Source: Streptomyces djakartensis | Lineage (GTDB): Bacteria; Actinomycetota; Actinomycetes; Streptomycetales; Streptomycetaceae | Direction of reading: 5' to 3' | NCBI RefSeq assembly: GCF_014651075.1 | Contig: NZ_BMWE01000020.1 | Span: forward strand, 1-64,000 | Length of the DNA: 64,000 bases | Shown: piece after piece, positions 1-8,401 of the stretch | How the letters are laid out: every line of letters begins with the position of its first letter | How positions within the stretch are numbered: the first letter of the stretch is position 1 | Made by a program: the position numbers and the translations under genes | The notes under the pieces: model-generated | What the model saw: the letters and a program-made list of their open reading frames with translations, nothing else | Told to the model about the DNA's origin: nothing | Databases searched by the model: none

Positions 1-197
1 CCCTCTACGAGCACAAGGTGTTCGTGCAGGGCGCGGTGTGGAACATCGACTCCTTCGACCAGTGGGGCGTCGAGCTCGGCAAGGTGCTCGCCAAGCGCGT
101 CGAGCCCGCCCTGACCGAGGGCGCCGACGTCCCCGGTCTCGACCCGTCCACGGCCGCGCTGGGGGCCGCCTACCGCAATCTTCGGGAAGTGAACTGA
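1..197 (+). CDS. pgi: Glucose-6-phosphate isomerase, C-terminal fragment
   Basis: Only the last 64 codons are in the window, read in the frame starting at base 3 and ending in TGA at 195-197. The visible residues include LYEHKVFVQGAVWNIDSFDQ and WGVELGK, the well-conserved end of phosphoglucose isomerase, including the lysine of the EHKVFVQG segment. The enzyme interconverts glucose-6-phosphate and fructose-6-phosphate in the cytoplasm. The stop is one base from the gnd ATG, so it is very likely co-transcribed with the pentose-phosphate gene that follows. The 5' part lies outside the window. Confidence 0.93.
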   Translation, partial: LYEHKVFVQGAVWNIDSFDQWGVELGKVLAKRVEPALTEGADVPGLDPSTAALGAAYRNLREVN

Positions 198-198
198 C

Positions 199-1083
199 AT
201 GCAGATCGGTCTTGTGGGTCTCGGCAAGATGGGCGGCAACATGCGCGAGCGCCTGCGCAACGCCGGCCACACCGTCATCGGCTACGACACCAACCCGGAC
301 AAGTCCGACGTCGCCAGCCTGGCCGACCTCGTCAACCAGCTGGAGGCGCCGCGCACGGTCTGGGTCATGGTCCCGGCAGGCGACCCCACCCAGCACGTCA
401 TCGACCGTCTGGCGGACCTGCTCAAGCCGTACGACACGGTGGTCGACGGCGGCAACTCCCGCTGGACGGACGACGAGAAGCACGCCGAGGAGCTGAGCAA
501 GCGCGGCATCGGCTTCGTCGACGCGGGCGTCTCCGGCGGTGTGTGGGGCCTGAAGAACGGCTACGCCCTGATGGTCGGCGGCGAGAAGGAGTACGTCGAC
601 CGGCTCCGGCCGATCTTCGAGGCGCTCAAGCCGGAGGGCCCGTACGGCTTCGTCCACGCCGGCCGGGTGGGCGCCGGGCACTTCGCGAAGATGGTCCACA
701 ACGGCATCGAGTACGCCATGATGCAGGCCTACGCCGAGGGCTGGGAGCTGCTGGAGGCCGTGGACTCGGTGGACAACGTCCGCGAGGTGTTCCGCTCCTG
801 GCAGGACGGCACCGTGATCCGCTCCTGGCTGCTCGACCTCGCGGTCAACGCGCTCGACGAGGACGAGCACCTGGAGAACCTCCGGGGCTACGCCCAGGAC
901 TCCGGTGAGGGACGCTGGACCGTGGAAGCGGCGATCGACAACTCGGTGCCGCTGCCCGCGATCACCGCCTCCCTGTTCTCGCGGTTCGCCTCACGGCAGG
1001 ACGACTCGCCGCAGATGAAGATGATCGCGGCACTGCGCAACCAGTTCGGCGGCCACGCCGTCGAGTCCGCGAAGAAGGCGTAG
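199..1083 (+). CDS. gnd: 6-phosphogluconate dehydrogenase, short decarboxylating form
   Basis: This 294-residue protein oxidatively decarboxylates 6-phosphogluconate to ribulose-5-phosphate. The Rossmann motif GLGKMG is at residues 7-12. The substrate-binding GVSGGVWG segment is at about 110-117 and the catalytic AKMVHNGIEY segment (Lys164) at about 163-172. At about 290 residues it belongs to the short GndA/YqeC-type group rather than the roughly 470-residue classical enzyme. The acidic Asp30 at the end of the second strand (GYDTNPDKS) suggests a preference for NAD over NADP; this is an inference. It follows pgi by 1 nt and precedes a histidine phosphatase by 3 nt, forming a sugar-phosphate operon. 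Confidence 0.93.
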   Translation: MQIGLVGLGKMGGNMRERLRNAGHTVIGYDTNPDKSDVASLADLVNQLEAPRTVWVMVPAGDPTQHVIDRLADLLKPYDTVVDGGNSRWTDDEKHAEELSKRGIGFVDAGVSGGVWGLKNGYALMVGGEKEYVDRLRPIFEALKPEGPYGFVHAGRVGAGHFAKMVHNGIEYAMMQAYAEGWELLEAVDSVDNVREVFRSWQDGTVIRSWLLDLAVNALDEDEHLENLRGYAQDSGEGRWTVEAAIDNSVPLPAITASLFSRFASRQDDSPQMKMIAALRNQFGGHAVESAKKA

Positions 1084-1086
1084 GGC

Positions 1087-1674
1087 GTGGGCGATCTGCT
1101 GCTGGTCCGCCACGGTGAGACGGAGTGGAGCCGGAGCGGGCAGCACACCAGCTACACCGACCTGCCCCTCACCCCGCGCGGTGAGGAGCAGGCCGGATCG
1201 CTCGCTCCGCTCGTGGCGGACCGCTCCTTCGCGCTGGTCCTCACCAGCCCGCTCGCCCGCGCGGTACGCACCGCCGAACTCGCGGGCCTGACGGGGACCG
1301 AGCGGGACGCGGACCTGCACGAGTGGCACTACGGCGCCTATGAGGGCGTCACCACTGACGAGATTCGCCGCGACCGCCCCGACTGGGTCCTGTGGAGCGA
1401 CGGGGCGCCGCCCGGGGCGGACGGCGCCCCGGGTGAGTCCCCGGAGGAGGTCGGCAAGCGGGCCGACCGGGTGCTGGGCCGGGTGACGGCGGCGCTGCCC
1501 GAGGGCGATGTGCTGCTGGTGGCCCACGGCCACTTCCTGCGCGTCCTGACGGCCCGCCGCCTGGGCCTGTCACCGGCCGAGGGGCGGCTGTTCCGCCTGG
1601 AGACCGGCACGGTCTGCCGGCTGTCGACCGAGCACGGACGGCCCGTCATCGCGGAGTGGAACACCAGGGCGTGA
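1087..1674 (+). CDS. Histidine phosphatase family protein (phosphoglycerate mutase-like)
   Basis: The 195-residue protein starts with GTG three bases after the gnd stop. It carries the phosphohistidine motif RHGE at residues 8-11 and the second conserved histidine in VAHGHFLRVL near residue 145. This is the histidine phosphatase (phosphoglycerate mutase-like) fold. Small members of this size are usually phosphatases acting on sugar phosphates or other phosphomonoesters rather than true mutases. Its position in the pgi-gnd operon suggests a sugar-phosphate substrate, but the sequence does not fix one. A strong terminator follows the stop. Confidence 0.85.
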   Translation: MGDLLLVRHGETEWSRSGQHTSYTDLPLTPRGEEQAGSLAPLVADRSFALVLTSPLARAVRTAELAGLTGTERDADLHEWHYGAYEGVTTDEIRRDRPDWVLWSDGAPPGADGAPGESPEEVGKRADRVLGRVTAALPEGDVLLVAHGHFLRVLTARRLGLSPAEGRLFRLETGTVCRLSTEHGRPVIAEWNTRA

Positions 1675-1680
1675 CTCGCC

Positions 1681-1710
1681 GCCGGCCGGGGGGCTGGTCC
1701 CCCGGCCGGC
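1681..1710 (+). terminator. Terminator hairpin of the pgi-gnd operon
   Basis: A perfect 12-bp inverted repeat (GCCGGCCGGGGG and its complement) surrounds a 6-nt loop, starting about 7 nt after the stop of the histidine phosphatase gene. There is no long T tract, which is normal for Streptomyces terminators. The rest of the gap to 1900 shows nothing recognisable. Confidence 0.75.
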
Positions 1711-1900
1711 AGCGTTCGCCCGGTCGCGGCGTCCGGTGCGCACGCACACCGCAACGGGCCCAAAGCCCCAGTACACCCGGTACGAGGGCTTCCGGCCGGC
1801 CCGCCGGGAGCGCGCACCGGACGCCGCTCCTCGACGGACGAACGATGCCTGACGGGGCACTGGTTGACAGCCCCCGGCCGACGCGCCAGAGTCCCCGCTG

Positions 1901-3367
1901 ATGGAGATCGACAACTTGACGCCCGCCGAGGAGCGGGTGTGGCGCGCCTTTCCGCGCGGGCAGGACGTGGACTTCCGGCAGTCGGCGGACGAGGACCCGG
2001 CGCGTGGCGCGGAATGGGGCCCCGACCGGACCGTCCGCGCGTCCGTGTTACGGGCCCTGCTGCTGAGCGCGCCGCAGGAGGACGGGGAGATAGCCGCCCT
2101 CAGACTCGCGGGCGCCCGCGTCACCGGGGCGCTGCGCCTCCAGTACGCCGACATCGACCACGCCGTGCGCCTGAGCGACTGCTGCTTCGAGGACGTGCCC
2201 GTGCTGTACGGGGCGCGGCTGCGGCAGCTGAACCTGCGCGGGTCCGTGCTGCCCGGCCTGGTCGCGGCCACCCTGCGGGTGGACGGCGTGCTGCGCTTGT
2301 CGGACTGCCTGTTCGACGGGCCCGTCCGCCTCGGCGGCGCGCAGATCACCGGGGCGCTCTTCATGGACGGGGCCCGCGTCGAAGGACCGCCCTCCGATCA
2401 GCCGGTGCTCCAGCTCAATCACGTGAGCGTCGGGGACGGGCTGTCGGCGCCGGACCTGCGCGTCCGGGGCGAGATACGTCTGACGGGCGCCTCGGTGGCC
2501 GGGTCGATCACCTTCAACGCGTCCCGGATGGAGGTCGGACCGGGCGAGGTGGCCCTGGACGCGGAGACGCTCGCGGTGGAGGGCGACGTCCTGCTGCGCG
2601 GCGTGGACGTGCGCGGCTGGATCGGCCTGCGCGGTGCCCGGGTCGCGGGCCGCCTCGACCTGTCGCACGCGCGGCTGTCGAACCCGGGGGACGCGGCGCT
2701 GCGGGCCAGCAGCTGCACCATCGGGGAGCTCTGGGTGCGCAGGAGCCCGCCCATGGAGGGCACCCTCAACCTGCGCCGTGCCCAGCTGGACGTCCTGTTC
2801 CTGGAGCCGGAGTCGGTACCCGACGAGGTCCTGCTCGACAGCCTCGTCTACACGTCGCTCTCCCCGCACGAACCCGCCGAGCGCCGCCTGGCGATGCTGG
2901 AGCGCGACGGCGAGGGCTACGTCCCGCACGCCTACGAGCAGTTGACCGCCGCCTACCGCCGGATCGGGGACGACGAGGCCGCACGTCTCGTCCAGCTCGC
3001 CAAACAGCGCCGGCACCGCGGCACCCTGCCGTGGTACGGACGGCTGTGGGGCTATGTGCAGGACGCCACCGTCGGCTACGGATTCCGTCCGCTGCGGGCC
3101 GCGGGATGGCTGGTGTCACTGCTCCTGATCGGCTCCGTCACCTACGCGCTGCACCATCCCGAGCCGCTGAAGCCGGACGAGGCCCCGCAGTTCAACCCGG
3201 TGTTCTACACCCTCGACCTGCTGCTGCCGGTGATCTCCTTCGGGCAGGAGCAGGCCTTCGCCCCCGACCACTGGTACCAGTGGCTCTCCTACGCCCTCGT
3301 CCTCACGGGCTGGATCCTCGCCACGACGGTGATCACCGGCATCACCCGCACCGTCAGCCGCCAGTGA
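1901..3367 (+). CDS. Membrane protein with pentapeptide-like beta-helix repeats
   Basis: The 488-residue protein has a long soluble N-terminal part (about 1-340). It consists of imperfect short repeats such as LRLSDCLFDGPVRLGGAQI and GWIGLRGARVAGRLDLSHA, reminiscent of a pentapeptide-repeat right-handed helix. Two hydrophobic segments near the C-terminus (about 393-412 and 460-483) anchor it in the membrane. Similar Streptomyces proteins are often labelled membrane-associated oxidoreductases, but no cofactor motif is visible, so the function is unknown. Residue 50 is encoded by TTA (2048-2050), the rare leucine codon read by the bldA tRNA, so its expression may be developmentally controlled. 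Its 3' end overlaps the convergent neighbour by 14 bp. Confidence 0.75.
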   Translation: MEIDNLTPAEERVWRAFPRGQDVDFRQSADEDPARGAEWGPDRTVRASVLRALLLSAPQEDGEIAALRLAGARVTGALRLQYADIDHAVRLSDCCFEDVPVLYGARLRQLNLRGSVLPGLVAATLRVDGVLRLSDCLFDGPVRLGGAQITGALFMDGARVEGPPSDQPVLQLNHVSVGDGLSAPDLRVRGEIRLTGASVAGSITFNASRMEVGPGEVALDAETLAVEGDVLLRGVDVRGWIGLRGARVAGRLDLSHARLSNPGDAALRASSCTIGELWVRRSPPMEGTLNLRRAQLDVLFLEPESVPDEVLLDSLVYTSLSPHEPAERRLAMLERDGEGYVPHAYEQLTAAYRRIGDDEAARLVQLAKQRRHRGTLPWYGRLWGYVQDATVGYGFRPLRAAGWLVSLLLIGSVTYALHHPEPLKPDEAPQFNPVFYTLDLLLPVISFGQEQAFAPDHWYQWLSYALVLTGWILATTVITGITRTVSRQ

Positions 3368-5150
3368 GCGCCCGCACGGTGTGCTGCGCCGCCAGCCGAA
3401 CCGGCGCGTTCGCGGCGCCGTAGCCCCGGTAGCCGTCGTCGCGCTGGACCAGTTCGAAGAAGACGCGGCCGACGGTGCGGGTGTAGCAGTGCCGGAAGAC
3501 ACCGTGGGCGTCGCGGTCGTAGAGGATGCCGAGGCCGCGGTACGTCTCCAGCTCGCCGTCGGCGAACTCGAAGCGGGCGGCGAGGTCGTCGTAGTAGTTC
3601 GCCGGGACGGGCAGCAGCGTGCCGCCGGCCTCCCGGAAGCGGCGGGCCGAGGCCACCACGTCGTCGGTGGCCAGGGCGATGTGCTGGGCGTGGACGGTGT
3701 GGTCCGTGGGCGCGGCGCCCACGGTGAGGGCGATCCGGACGCTGCCGTCGGGGTTGGTGACCGCCCGGCTGCGCATCAGCCCGTAGGGGTCGGCGACGTC
3801 CACGCTCTCCTGGGCCCGCAACCCGAGCACACCGCGGTGGAACAGGGCCGCCTCGTCGAAATGGTGCCAGGGCTGGGTGAGGGCGAGGTGGTCGATGCCG
3901 CGGATGTGCGCGGGCCCGGCTTCCCGGCCGGTGTCCTCGAAGTCCGACCGCCAGTCGGGCAGGTCCGGGCGGCCGGTGGCGCAGAAGAAGAGCTCCGTGC
4001 CGTCGGGGGCGGCGACCGCGTCGAGCGGGGCGTCCCCGGGTGCCCGGCGGCGCGGCAGGACGGGTGCCAGCAGTGCCTCGGCGCGTCGGGCCGCTCCGGC
4101 CGGGTCGGGTGACTCCAGCCCGATCGCGGCCAGCCGCGTGCCGTCCCGGCGCACGGCCGGCCCGGTGTTGACGAGGATCCGGGCGTCCCCCTGCTCCCAC
4201 AGGGCGACGGGCTTGCCGCGATGACGGGCGGCGCGGGTGAAGCCGAGGGCGCCGAGCAGGGCCGAGAGGGGTTCGGCGTCGGGCGTGACCAGTTCGGCGA
4301 AGGCGACACCGGTGGGGACGACGGGCCCGGGCAGCGGTGCCCGGCCCACCGCCTCCTGGAGGACCAGCAGGGAGCGCCGGGCGTCGACGGCGGTCGGGCC
4401 GGCCTCGGCCTGGCGGAAGACGTCGTTGAAGACCTCCAGGGAGAGCGGGCCGTCGTAGCCGGTGCGCAGCACGTGGTGCAGCAGCCCGGCCACGTCGAAG
4501 CCGCCCTGCCCGGGGAAGCAGCGGTAGTGGCGGCTCCATTGCAGGACGTCCATGGCGAGCAGCGGGGCGTCGGCGAGCTGGAGGAAGAAGATCTTCTCGC
4601 CGGGGATGTCCGCGATGCCCTTGGGGTCCGTGCCGCGGGAGAGGATGTGGAAGCTGTCCAGGCAGGTGCCGAGTGCCGGGTGGCCGGCCGTCTCGACGAT
4701 GCGCCAGGCGTGGTCGTACGTGCTCACGTGCCGGCCCCAGGCGAGCGCCTCGTAGGCCACCCGGACGCCGGACTCCCGGGCGAGGTCGGCGAGCCGGCTC
4801 AGCTGCTCGGCGGCGAGGGCGTCGTCGTCCACCGCCTGCGGGGAGACGCTGGAGCAGACGAGGACGGTCTCGGCGCCGAGTCTCCGCGTCAGCTCGAACT
4901 TGTGCCGGGCCCGCCGCAGGTTCCGGGCGAACTCGGCCTCGGGGACGGCCTCGATGTCCCGCATCGGCTGGAAGAGGTCGATGGTGAGGCCGAGGTCGGC
5001 GCAGCGGGCGCGGACTTCCTCGGGGGTGAGGGGGCTGGCCAGCAGGTCGTTCTCGAAGATCTCCACCCCGTCGAAGCCGGCCCGGGCGGCGGCCGTGAGC
5101 TTCCCGGTCAGGGATCCGCTGAGGGAGACGGTGGCGATGGACGTGCGCAC
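3354..5150 (-). CDS. quiC: 3-dehydroshikimate dehydratase fused to an HPPD-like VOC domain (QuiC type)
   Basis: The 598-residue two-domain protein is proposed to dehydrate 3-dehydroshikimate to protocatechuate. Residues about 1-270 form a xylose isomerase-like TIM barrel starting RTSIATVSLSG, with conserved GFDGVEIFEND and EVFND segments. Residues about 285-598 resemble 4-hydroxyphenylpyruvate dioxygenase/VOC repeats (HIRGIDHLALT, ELVQRDDGYRGYG). This is the QuiC1-type architecture. The GTG at 5148-5150 is chosen because the alignable domain begins there and a GAAGAGAGG ribosome site lies upstream. The in-frame reading further upstream is a shadow of the dehydrogenase gene. It lies 14 nt downstream of the shikimate dehydrogenase and is probably co-transcribed with it. 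Confidence 0.85.
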   Translation of the reverse strand: MRTSIATVSLSGSLTGKLTAAARAGFDGVEIFENDLLASPLTPEEVRARCADLGLTIDLFQPMRDIEAVPEAEFARNLRRARHKFELTRRLGAETVLVCSSVSPQAVDDDALAAEQLSRLADLARESGVRVAYEALAWGRHVSTYDHAWRIVETAGHPALGTCLDSFHILSRGTDPKGIADIPGEKIFFLQLADAPLLAMDVLQWSRHYRCFPGQGGFDVAGLLHHVLRTGYDGPLSLEVFNDVFRQAEAGPTAVDARRSLLVLQEAVGRAPLPGPVVPTGVAFAELVTPDAEPLSALLGALGFTRAARHRGKPVALWEQGDARILVNTGPAVRRDGTRLAAIGLESPDPAGAARRAEALLAPVLPRRRAPGDAPLDAVAAPDGTELFFCATGRPDLPDWRSDFEDTGREAGPAHIRGIDHLALTQPWHHFDEAALFHRGVLGLRAQESVDVADPYGLMRSRAVTNPDGSVRIALTVGAAPTDHTVHAQHIALATDDVVASARRFREAGGTLLPVPANYYDDLAARFEFADGELETYRGLGILYDRDAHGVFRHCYTRTVGRVFFELVQRDDGYRGYGAANAPVRLAAQHTVRALTGG

Positions 5151-5164
5151 GTCGGTACCTCTCT

Positions 5165-6040
5165 TCAGTTCCGGGCCCCTACGGCCCCGGCCAGTTCTGT
5201 GAGGTCGGCCAGCATCCGGGCGGCGTCGGGTTCCCGCCCGGTGAACAGGCGGAACGCGTCGGCGGCCTGGAAGGCGGCCATGCCGCCGCCGTCGAGGGTG
5301 GCGCAGCCCAGCGCACGGGCGGTGCGCAGCAGTTCGGTCTCCAGCGGGCGGTAGACCACCTCCGCGACCCACAGTCCGGGGTGGAGCAGCCCGGCGGGCA
5401 GGGGCAGGCCGGGGTGGGCCGCCATGCCGGTGGGCGTGGCGTGGACGACGCCGTCGGCGTGCGCGAGCAGCTCCGCCCGCCGGTCCGGGGAGGCGGCGGC
5501 CGCGCGGCCCGCGCCGAAGGCGCGGTTCAGGGAGTCGGCCAGGGCGACGGCCCGCTCGGGCAGGGCGTCGACGAGGGTGACCCGCTCGGCGCCGAGGGTG
5601 AGGATGGCGTGCGCGACGGCGGCCCCCGCCCCGCCGGCGCCCAGCTGGACGACCCGTTCCAGTGGTGCGTCGGGCAACCCGCGGGCGAAGGACGCGGCGA
5701 AGCCGGTGACGTCGGTGTTGTGGCCGACGGCGCGGCCGTCCTCGAAGACGACGGTGTTGACCGCGCCCAGCGCCTCGGCCTGCGGGGCGAGTGCGTCCAG
5801 GTGCTCGATGACGAGCTGCTTGCACGGGTGTGTGATGTTGAGCCCGTCGAAGCCGAGGTCACGGGCGGCTCGCACCAGGTCGCCCACCGCGTCCGGCCGC
5901 ACTCCGAGCGTCTCGATGTCGATCAGCCGGTACAGCAGCCGCAGCCGCTGCCGGTCGGCCTCCCGCTCGTGCAGGGCCGGGCTGAGCGACGGGCCGATGC
6001 CGGAACCGATCAGTCCGACGAGATACGAGTCCTTGGGCAC
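5165..6040 (-). CDS. Quinate/shikimate dehydrogenase (AroE/QsuD-like)
   Basis: This 291-residue protein has the shikimate dehydrogenase pattern: the substrate-binding GPSLSPALH segment, DGLNITHPCK with the catalytic lysine, GAVNTV, the Rossmann motif GAGGAGAAVAH and the C-terminal GGGMAAFQAADAF. It is expected to oxidise shikimate or quinate with NAD(P). Its neighbours (dehydroshikimate dehydratase, aromatic-acid carrier) point to catabolism rather than chorismate synthesis. The GTG at 6038-6040 is chosen because GGGAGGG lies just upstream. A GTG at 6059-6061 is also in frame but has no ribosome site and abuts the operator. Transcription is divergent from the TetR gene. Confidence 0.85.
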   Translation of the reverse strand: MPKDSYLVGLIGSGIGPSLSPALHEREADRQRLRLLYRLIDIETLGVRPDAVGDLVRAARDLGFDGLNITHPCKQLVIEHLDALAPQAEALGAVNTVVFEDGRAVGHNTDVTGFAASFARGLPDAPLERVVQLGAGGAGAAVAHAILTLGAERVTLVDALPERAVALADSLNRAFGAGRAAAASPDRRAELLAHADGVVHATPTGMAAHPGLPLPAGLLHPGLWVAEVVYRPLETELLRTARALGCATLDGGGMAAFQAADAFRLFTGREPDAARMLADLTELAGAVGARN

Positions 6041-6060
6041 ACGCCCTCCCGAGCGGCTCA

Positions 6061-6084
6061 CTAATGTACGAACCAGTACGTTAG
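6061..6084. promoter_or_regulatory. Candidate TetR operator in the shikimate locus
   Basis: A 24-bp imperfect palindrome with arms CTAATGTAC and GTACGTTAG (8 of 9 positions paired, 6-nt spacer) lies between the divergent shikimate dehydrogenase and TetR genes. It overlaps a likely -10 hexamer (TACATT on the minus strand) of the catabolic operon. It shares CCAGT-N2-GTTA with the element before the carrier gene. Assigning it to the neighbouring TetR protein is inference. Confidence 0.6.
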
Positions 6085-6140
6085 CTATATCAGCCCGGTG
6101 CGGGCTCCGGAAGACCCCTCGGGCGGGCGGGCTCCGCTTC

Positions 6141-6146
6141 TACAAT
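6141..6146 (+). promoter_or_regulatory. -10 hexamer before the TetR gene
   Basis: TACAAT matches the SigA-type -10 consensus and sits 34 bases before the ATG at 6181. A ribosome site AAGGA (6170-6174) lies between. The -35 region is poorly conserved. Confidence 0.45.
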
Positions 6147-6180
6147 CACCGGGCACCGCCCCCGCGACCCAAGGAACCTG

Positions 6181-6852
6181 ATGACCAGCGTCGAAGAACC
6201 GGCACGTCCAGGCGAGCGCGAGCGCATCCGTGACGCCGCCCGCACCCGGGCCGAGATCCTCGACGTGGCCACGCAGGAGTTCGCCCGGGCCGGCTACGAC
6301 GGGGCCCGGGTGGACGACATCGCCGCCCGCACCCGCACCACGAAACGGATGATCTATTACTACTTCGGCGGCAAGGAACAGCTCTTCACCGCTGTGCTGG
6401 AGCGGGCGTACGGCGCGATCCGGGACGCCGAGCAGCGGATCGACGTCGAGCACCTGGACCCCGTCGCGGCCATCAGGCGCCTGGCCGAGGTGACCTTCGA
6501 CCACCACGAGCAGCACCCGGACTTCATCCGCCTGGTCAGCATCGAGAACATCCACGAGGCGCACCACATCGCGGCCTCCGAGAAGCTGGGGAGGATGGGC
6601 TCCCCCGCCCTGGACGTGATCCGCCGCATCCTCGAGGAAGGCCGCAGGTCGGGACTGTTCACGGCCGACGTGGACGCCGTCGACCTGCACGTGATGATCT
6701 CCTCCTTCTGCTTCTTCCGGGTCTCCAACCGGTACACCTTCGGCGCGCTGTTCGGCCGCGACCTGGTCGACCCGGCGCAGCGCGCGCACTACCGCGCCAT
6801 GCTCGGCGACATGGTGATCGCGTACCTGACGGCGGAGCGCACGGCGGGCTGA
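6181..6852 (+). CDS. TetR family regulator of the shikimate catabolic locus
   Basis: A 223-residue regulator with an N-terminal TetR helix-turn-helix at about residues 17-63 (RAEILDVATQEFARAGYDG, then TKRMIYYYFGGKEQLF) and a C-terminal all-alpha ligand domain. TetR proteins usually repress neighbouring genes until an effector binds. Here the likely targets are the divergent dehydrogenase-dehydratase operon and the downstream carrier, since similar palindromes precede both. Shikimate, quinate or protocatechuate are plausible effectors, by inference from the neighbours. The start has an AAGGA ribosome site at a suitable distance. Confidence 0.85.
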   Translation: MTSVEEPARPGERERIRDAARTRAEILDVATQEFARAGYDGARVDDIAARTRTTKRMIYYYFGGKEQLFTAVLERAYGAIRDAEQRIDVEHLDPVAAIRRLAEVTFDHHEQHPDFIRLVSIENIHEAHHIAASEKLGRMGSPALDVIRRILEEGRRSGLFTADVDAVDLHVMISSFCFFRVSNRYTFGALFGRDLVDPAQRAHYRAMLGDMVIAYLTAERTAG

Positions 6853-6918
6853 GACGTCGCGCCGCGCGACCCCTTGACACCGGCGGCACACGGGCGCAGC
6901 ATCACTCGCCATCCCCTA

Positions 6919-6942
6919 CTAACTATCCAGTGGGTTAATTAG
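6919..6942. promoter_or_regulatory. Second candidate TetR operator, before the MFS carrier
   Basis: A 24-bp element with CTAA and TTAG ends and an inner TAAC-N10-GTTA inverted repeat lies 74 bp upstream of the carrier start. It shares its 24-bp length, outer CTAA/TTAG and the CCAGT-N2-GTTA core with the element at 6061-6084. The internal symmetry is weaker (8 of 12 positions). Confidence 0.45.
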
Positions 6943-7015
6943 CCGCGATCCGGCCGTCCCCTCCGCACCGTCCTTCCGCCCGCTCCGCCCAGAGCGGAGC
7001 CACCAAGGAGCCGCC

Positions 7016-8374
7016 GTGTCCGTCCCCGCCACGCCCCGAGGGGCCGCCGTCCCGCCCGGTCAGCCCAGAAAAGCCGCCACCGCCGCCTGGATCGGCAGTG
7101 CCCTGGAGTACTACGACTTCTTCCTCTACGGCAGCGCCGCCGCGCTGATCTTCCCCGAGGTGTTCTTCGACGAGTCCGACCCGGCCACCGCGACGCTGCT
7201 GTCGCTGGCCACGTTCGGTGTCGCGTACGCCGCCCGGCCGATCGGGGCGCTGGTCCTCGGCCACTTCGGCGACAAGCTCGGCCGCAAGAAGATCATGGTC
7301 TTCACGCTGATGCTGATGGGCCTGTCCACGTTCCTCATCGGCTGTCTGCCGACCCGGGCCCAGGCGGGCACGCTCGCGCCGGTCCTGCTGGTGCTGTGCC
7401 GGGTGCTGCAGGGCATCTCGGCGGCGGGCGAACAGGCGAGCGCCAACTCCATGACGCTGGAGCACGCGCCACCGGGACGGCGCGGCTTCTTCACCAGTTT
7501 CACCCTCAGCGGCACCCAGGGCGGCCAGCTGCTGGCGACCTTGGTCTTCATCCCGGTCGCCGCGCTGCCCGAGGAGCAACTGCTGTCCTGGGGCTGGCGG
7601 GTGCCGTTCTGGCTGAGCGTCGGGGTCGCCGTCGTCGGCTACGTCATCCGGCGCAACCTGGACGAGACCCCGGCCTTCGCCCAGCAGGCCGCCGAGCAGG
7701 GCGTCGTCAAGCTGCCGCTCGCGGTACTGCTGCGCGAGCACTGGGCGGACGTGCTGCGGGTGATCGCCGGTGCGCTGATCGCCTCGGTCAGCACGATCTT
7801 CACGGTGTGGGCGCTGGCGTACGCCACGAGCGACGCGGTCGGCATGTCACGCACCGCCATGCTGTGGGTGGGCGCCCTGGCCAATGTGGTGGCGCTCGCC
7901 GCGATCCCGCTGTGGGCGACGCTGTCCGACCGGATCGGCCGCCGTCCGGTGTTCCTGATCGGCGCGGCGGGCAGCGCGGCGACGATGTTCCTCTACCTGT
8001 GGGCGATCTCCACGGGCTCCTACCCGCTCACCTTCCTGACGGGCGTCCTCTGCTTCGGCGTGGTCTACAGCGCCGCGAACGGTGTGTGGCCGGCCTTCTA
8101 CGGCGAGATGTTCACCACCAGGGTGCGGCTGTCCGGGGTGGCGATCGGTACCCAGATCGGCTTCGCCGCGGCCGGGTTCGCGGTGACGTTCGCCGCGCGG
8201 ATCGCCGGGCCGGGCGGTGACGACTGGTCGGCGGTGGCGCTGTTCACGGCGGCGCTGTGTGCACCGCCGGTGATCGCGGCCCTGTCCGCCCGCGAGACCC
8301 ACACGGTCCCGACCGAGGCCCTGGGTGAGCGCGTCGCGCCGCGGGCCGTCCGGACGGAGAAGGTGACGGCCTGA
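7016..8374 (+). CDS. MFS transporter of the metabolite:H+ symporter (ShiA-like) family
   Basis: The 452-residue integral membrane carrier has about 12 hydrophobic segments. It shows the metabolite:H+ symporter signature: an opening segment IGSALEYYDFFLYGSAAAL, then GALVLGHFGDKLGRKKIM at about 80-97, and the repeat in the second half (LSDRIGRRPVF). The family imports shikimate, proline-betaine, citrate and similar acids. Beside dehydroshikimate dehydratase and shikimate dehydrogenase, uptake of shikimate or quinate is the natural assignment. The GTG start at 7016 has AAGGAG just upstream. The gene lies 163 bp after the TetR gene, with its own candidate operator. Confidence 0.85.
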   Translation: MSVPATPRGAAVPPGQPRKAATAAWIGSALEYYDFFLYGSAAALIFPEVFFDESDPATATLLSLATFGVAYAARPIGALVLGHFGDKLGRKKIMVFTLMLMGLSTFLIGCLPTRAQAGTLAPVLLVLCRVLQGISAAGEQASANSMTLEHAPPGRRGFFTSFTLSGTQGGQLLATLVFIPVAALPEEQLLSWGWRVPFWLSVGVAVVGYVIRRNLDETPAFAQQAAEQGVVKLPLAVLLREHWADVLRVIAGALIASVSTIFTVWALAYATSDAVGMSRTAMLWVGALANVVALAAIPLWATLSDRIGRRPVFLIGAAGSAATMFLYLWAISTGSYPLTFLTGVLCFGVVYSAANGVWPAFYGEMFTTRVRLSGVAIGTQIGFAAAGFAVTFAARIAGPGGDDWSAVALFTAALCAPPVIAALSARETHTVPTEALGERVAPRAVRTEKVTA

Positions 8375-8401
8375 CACCGGGGACCGCGGTCCGGCGCCAC
8401 C

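Noticed and set aside
8381..8392. GGACCGCGGTCC palindrome between the MFS carrier and VOC genes as a terminator
   Set aside because: It is a 12-bp palindrome with no loop, and flanking bases do not extend the pairing. In 70% GC DNA this is weak evidence.
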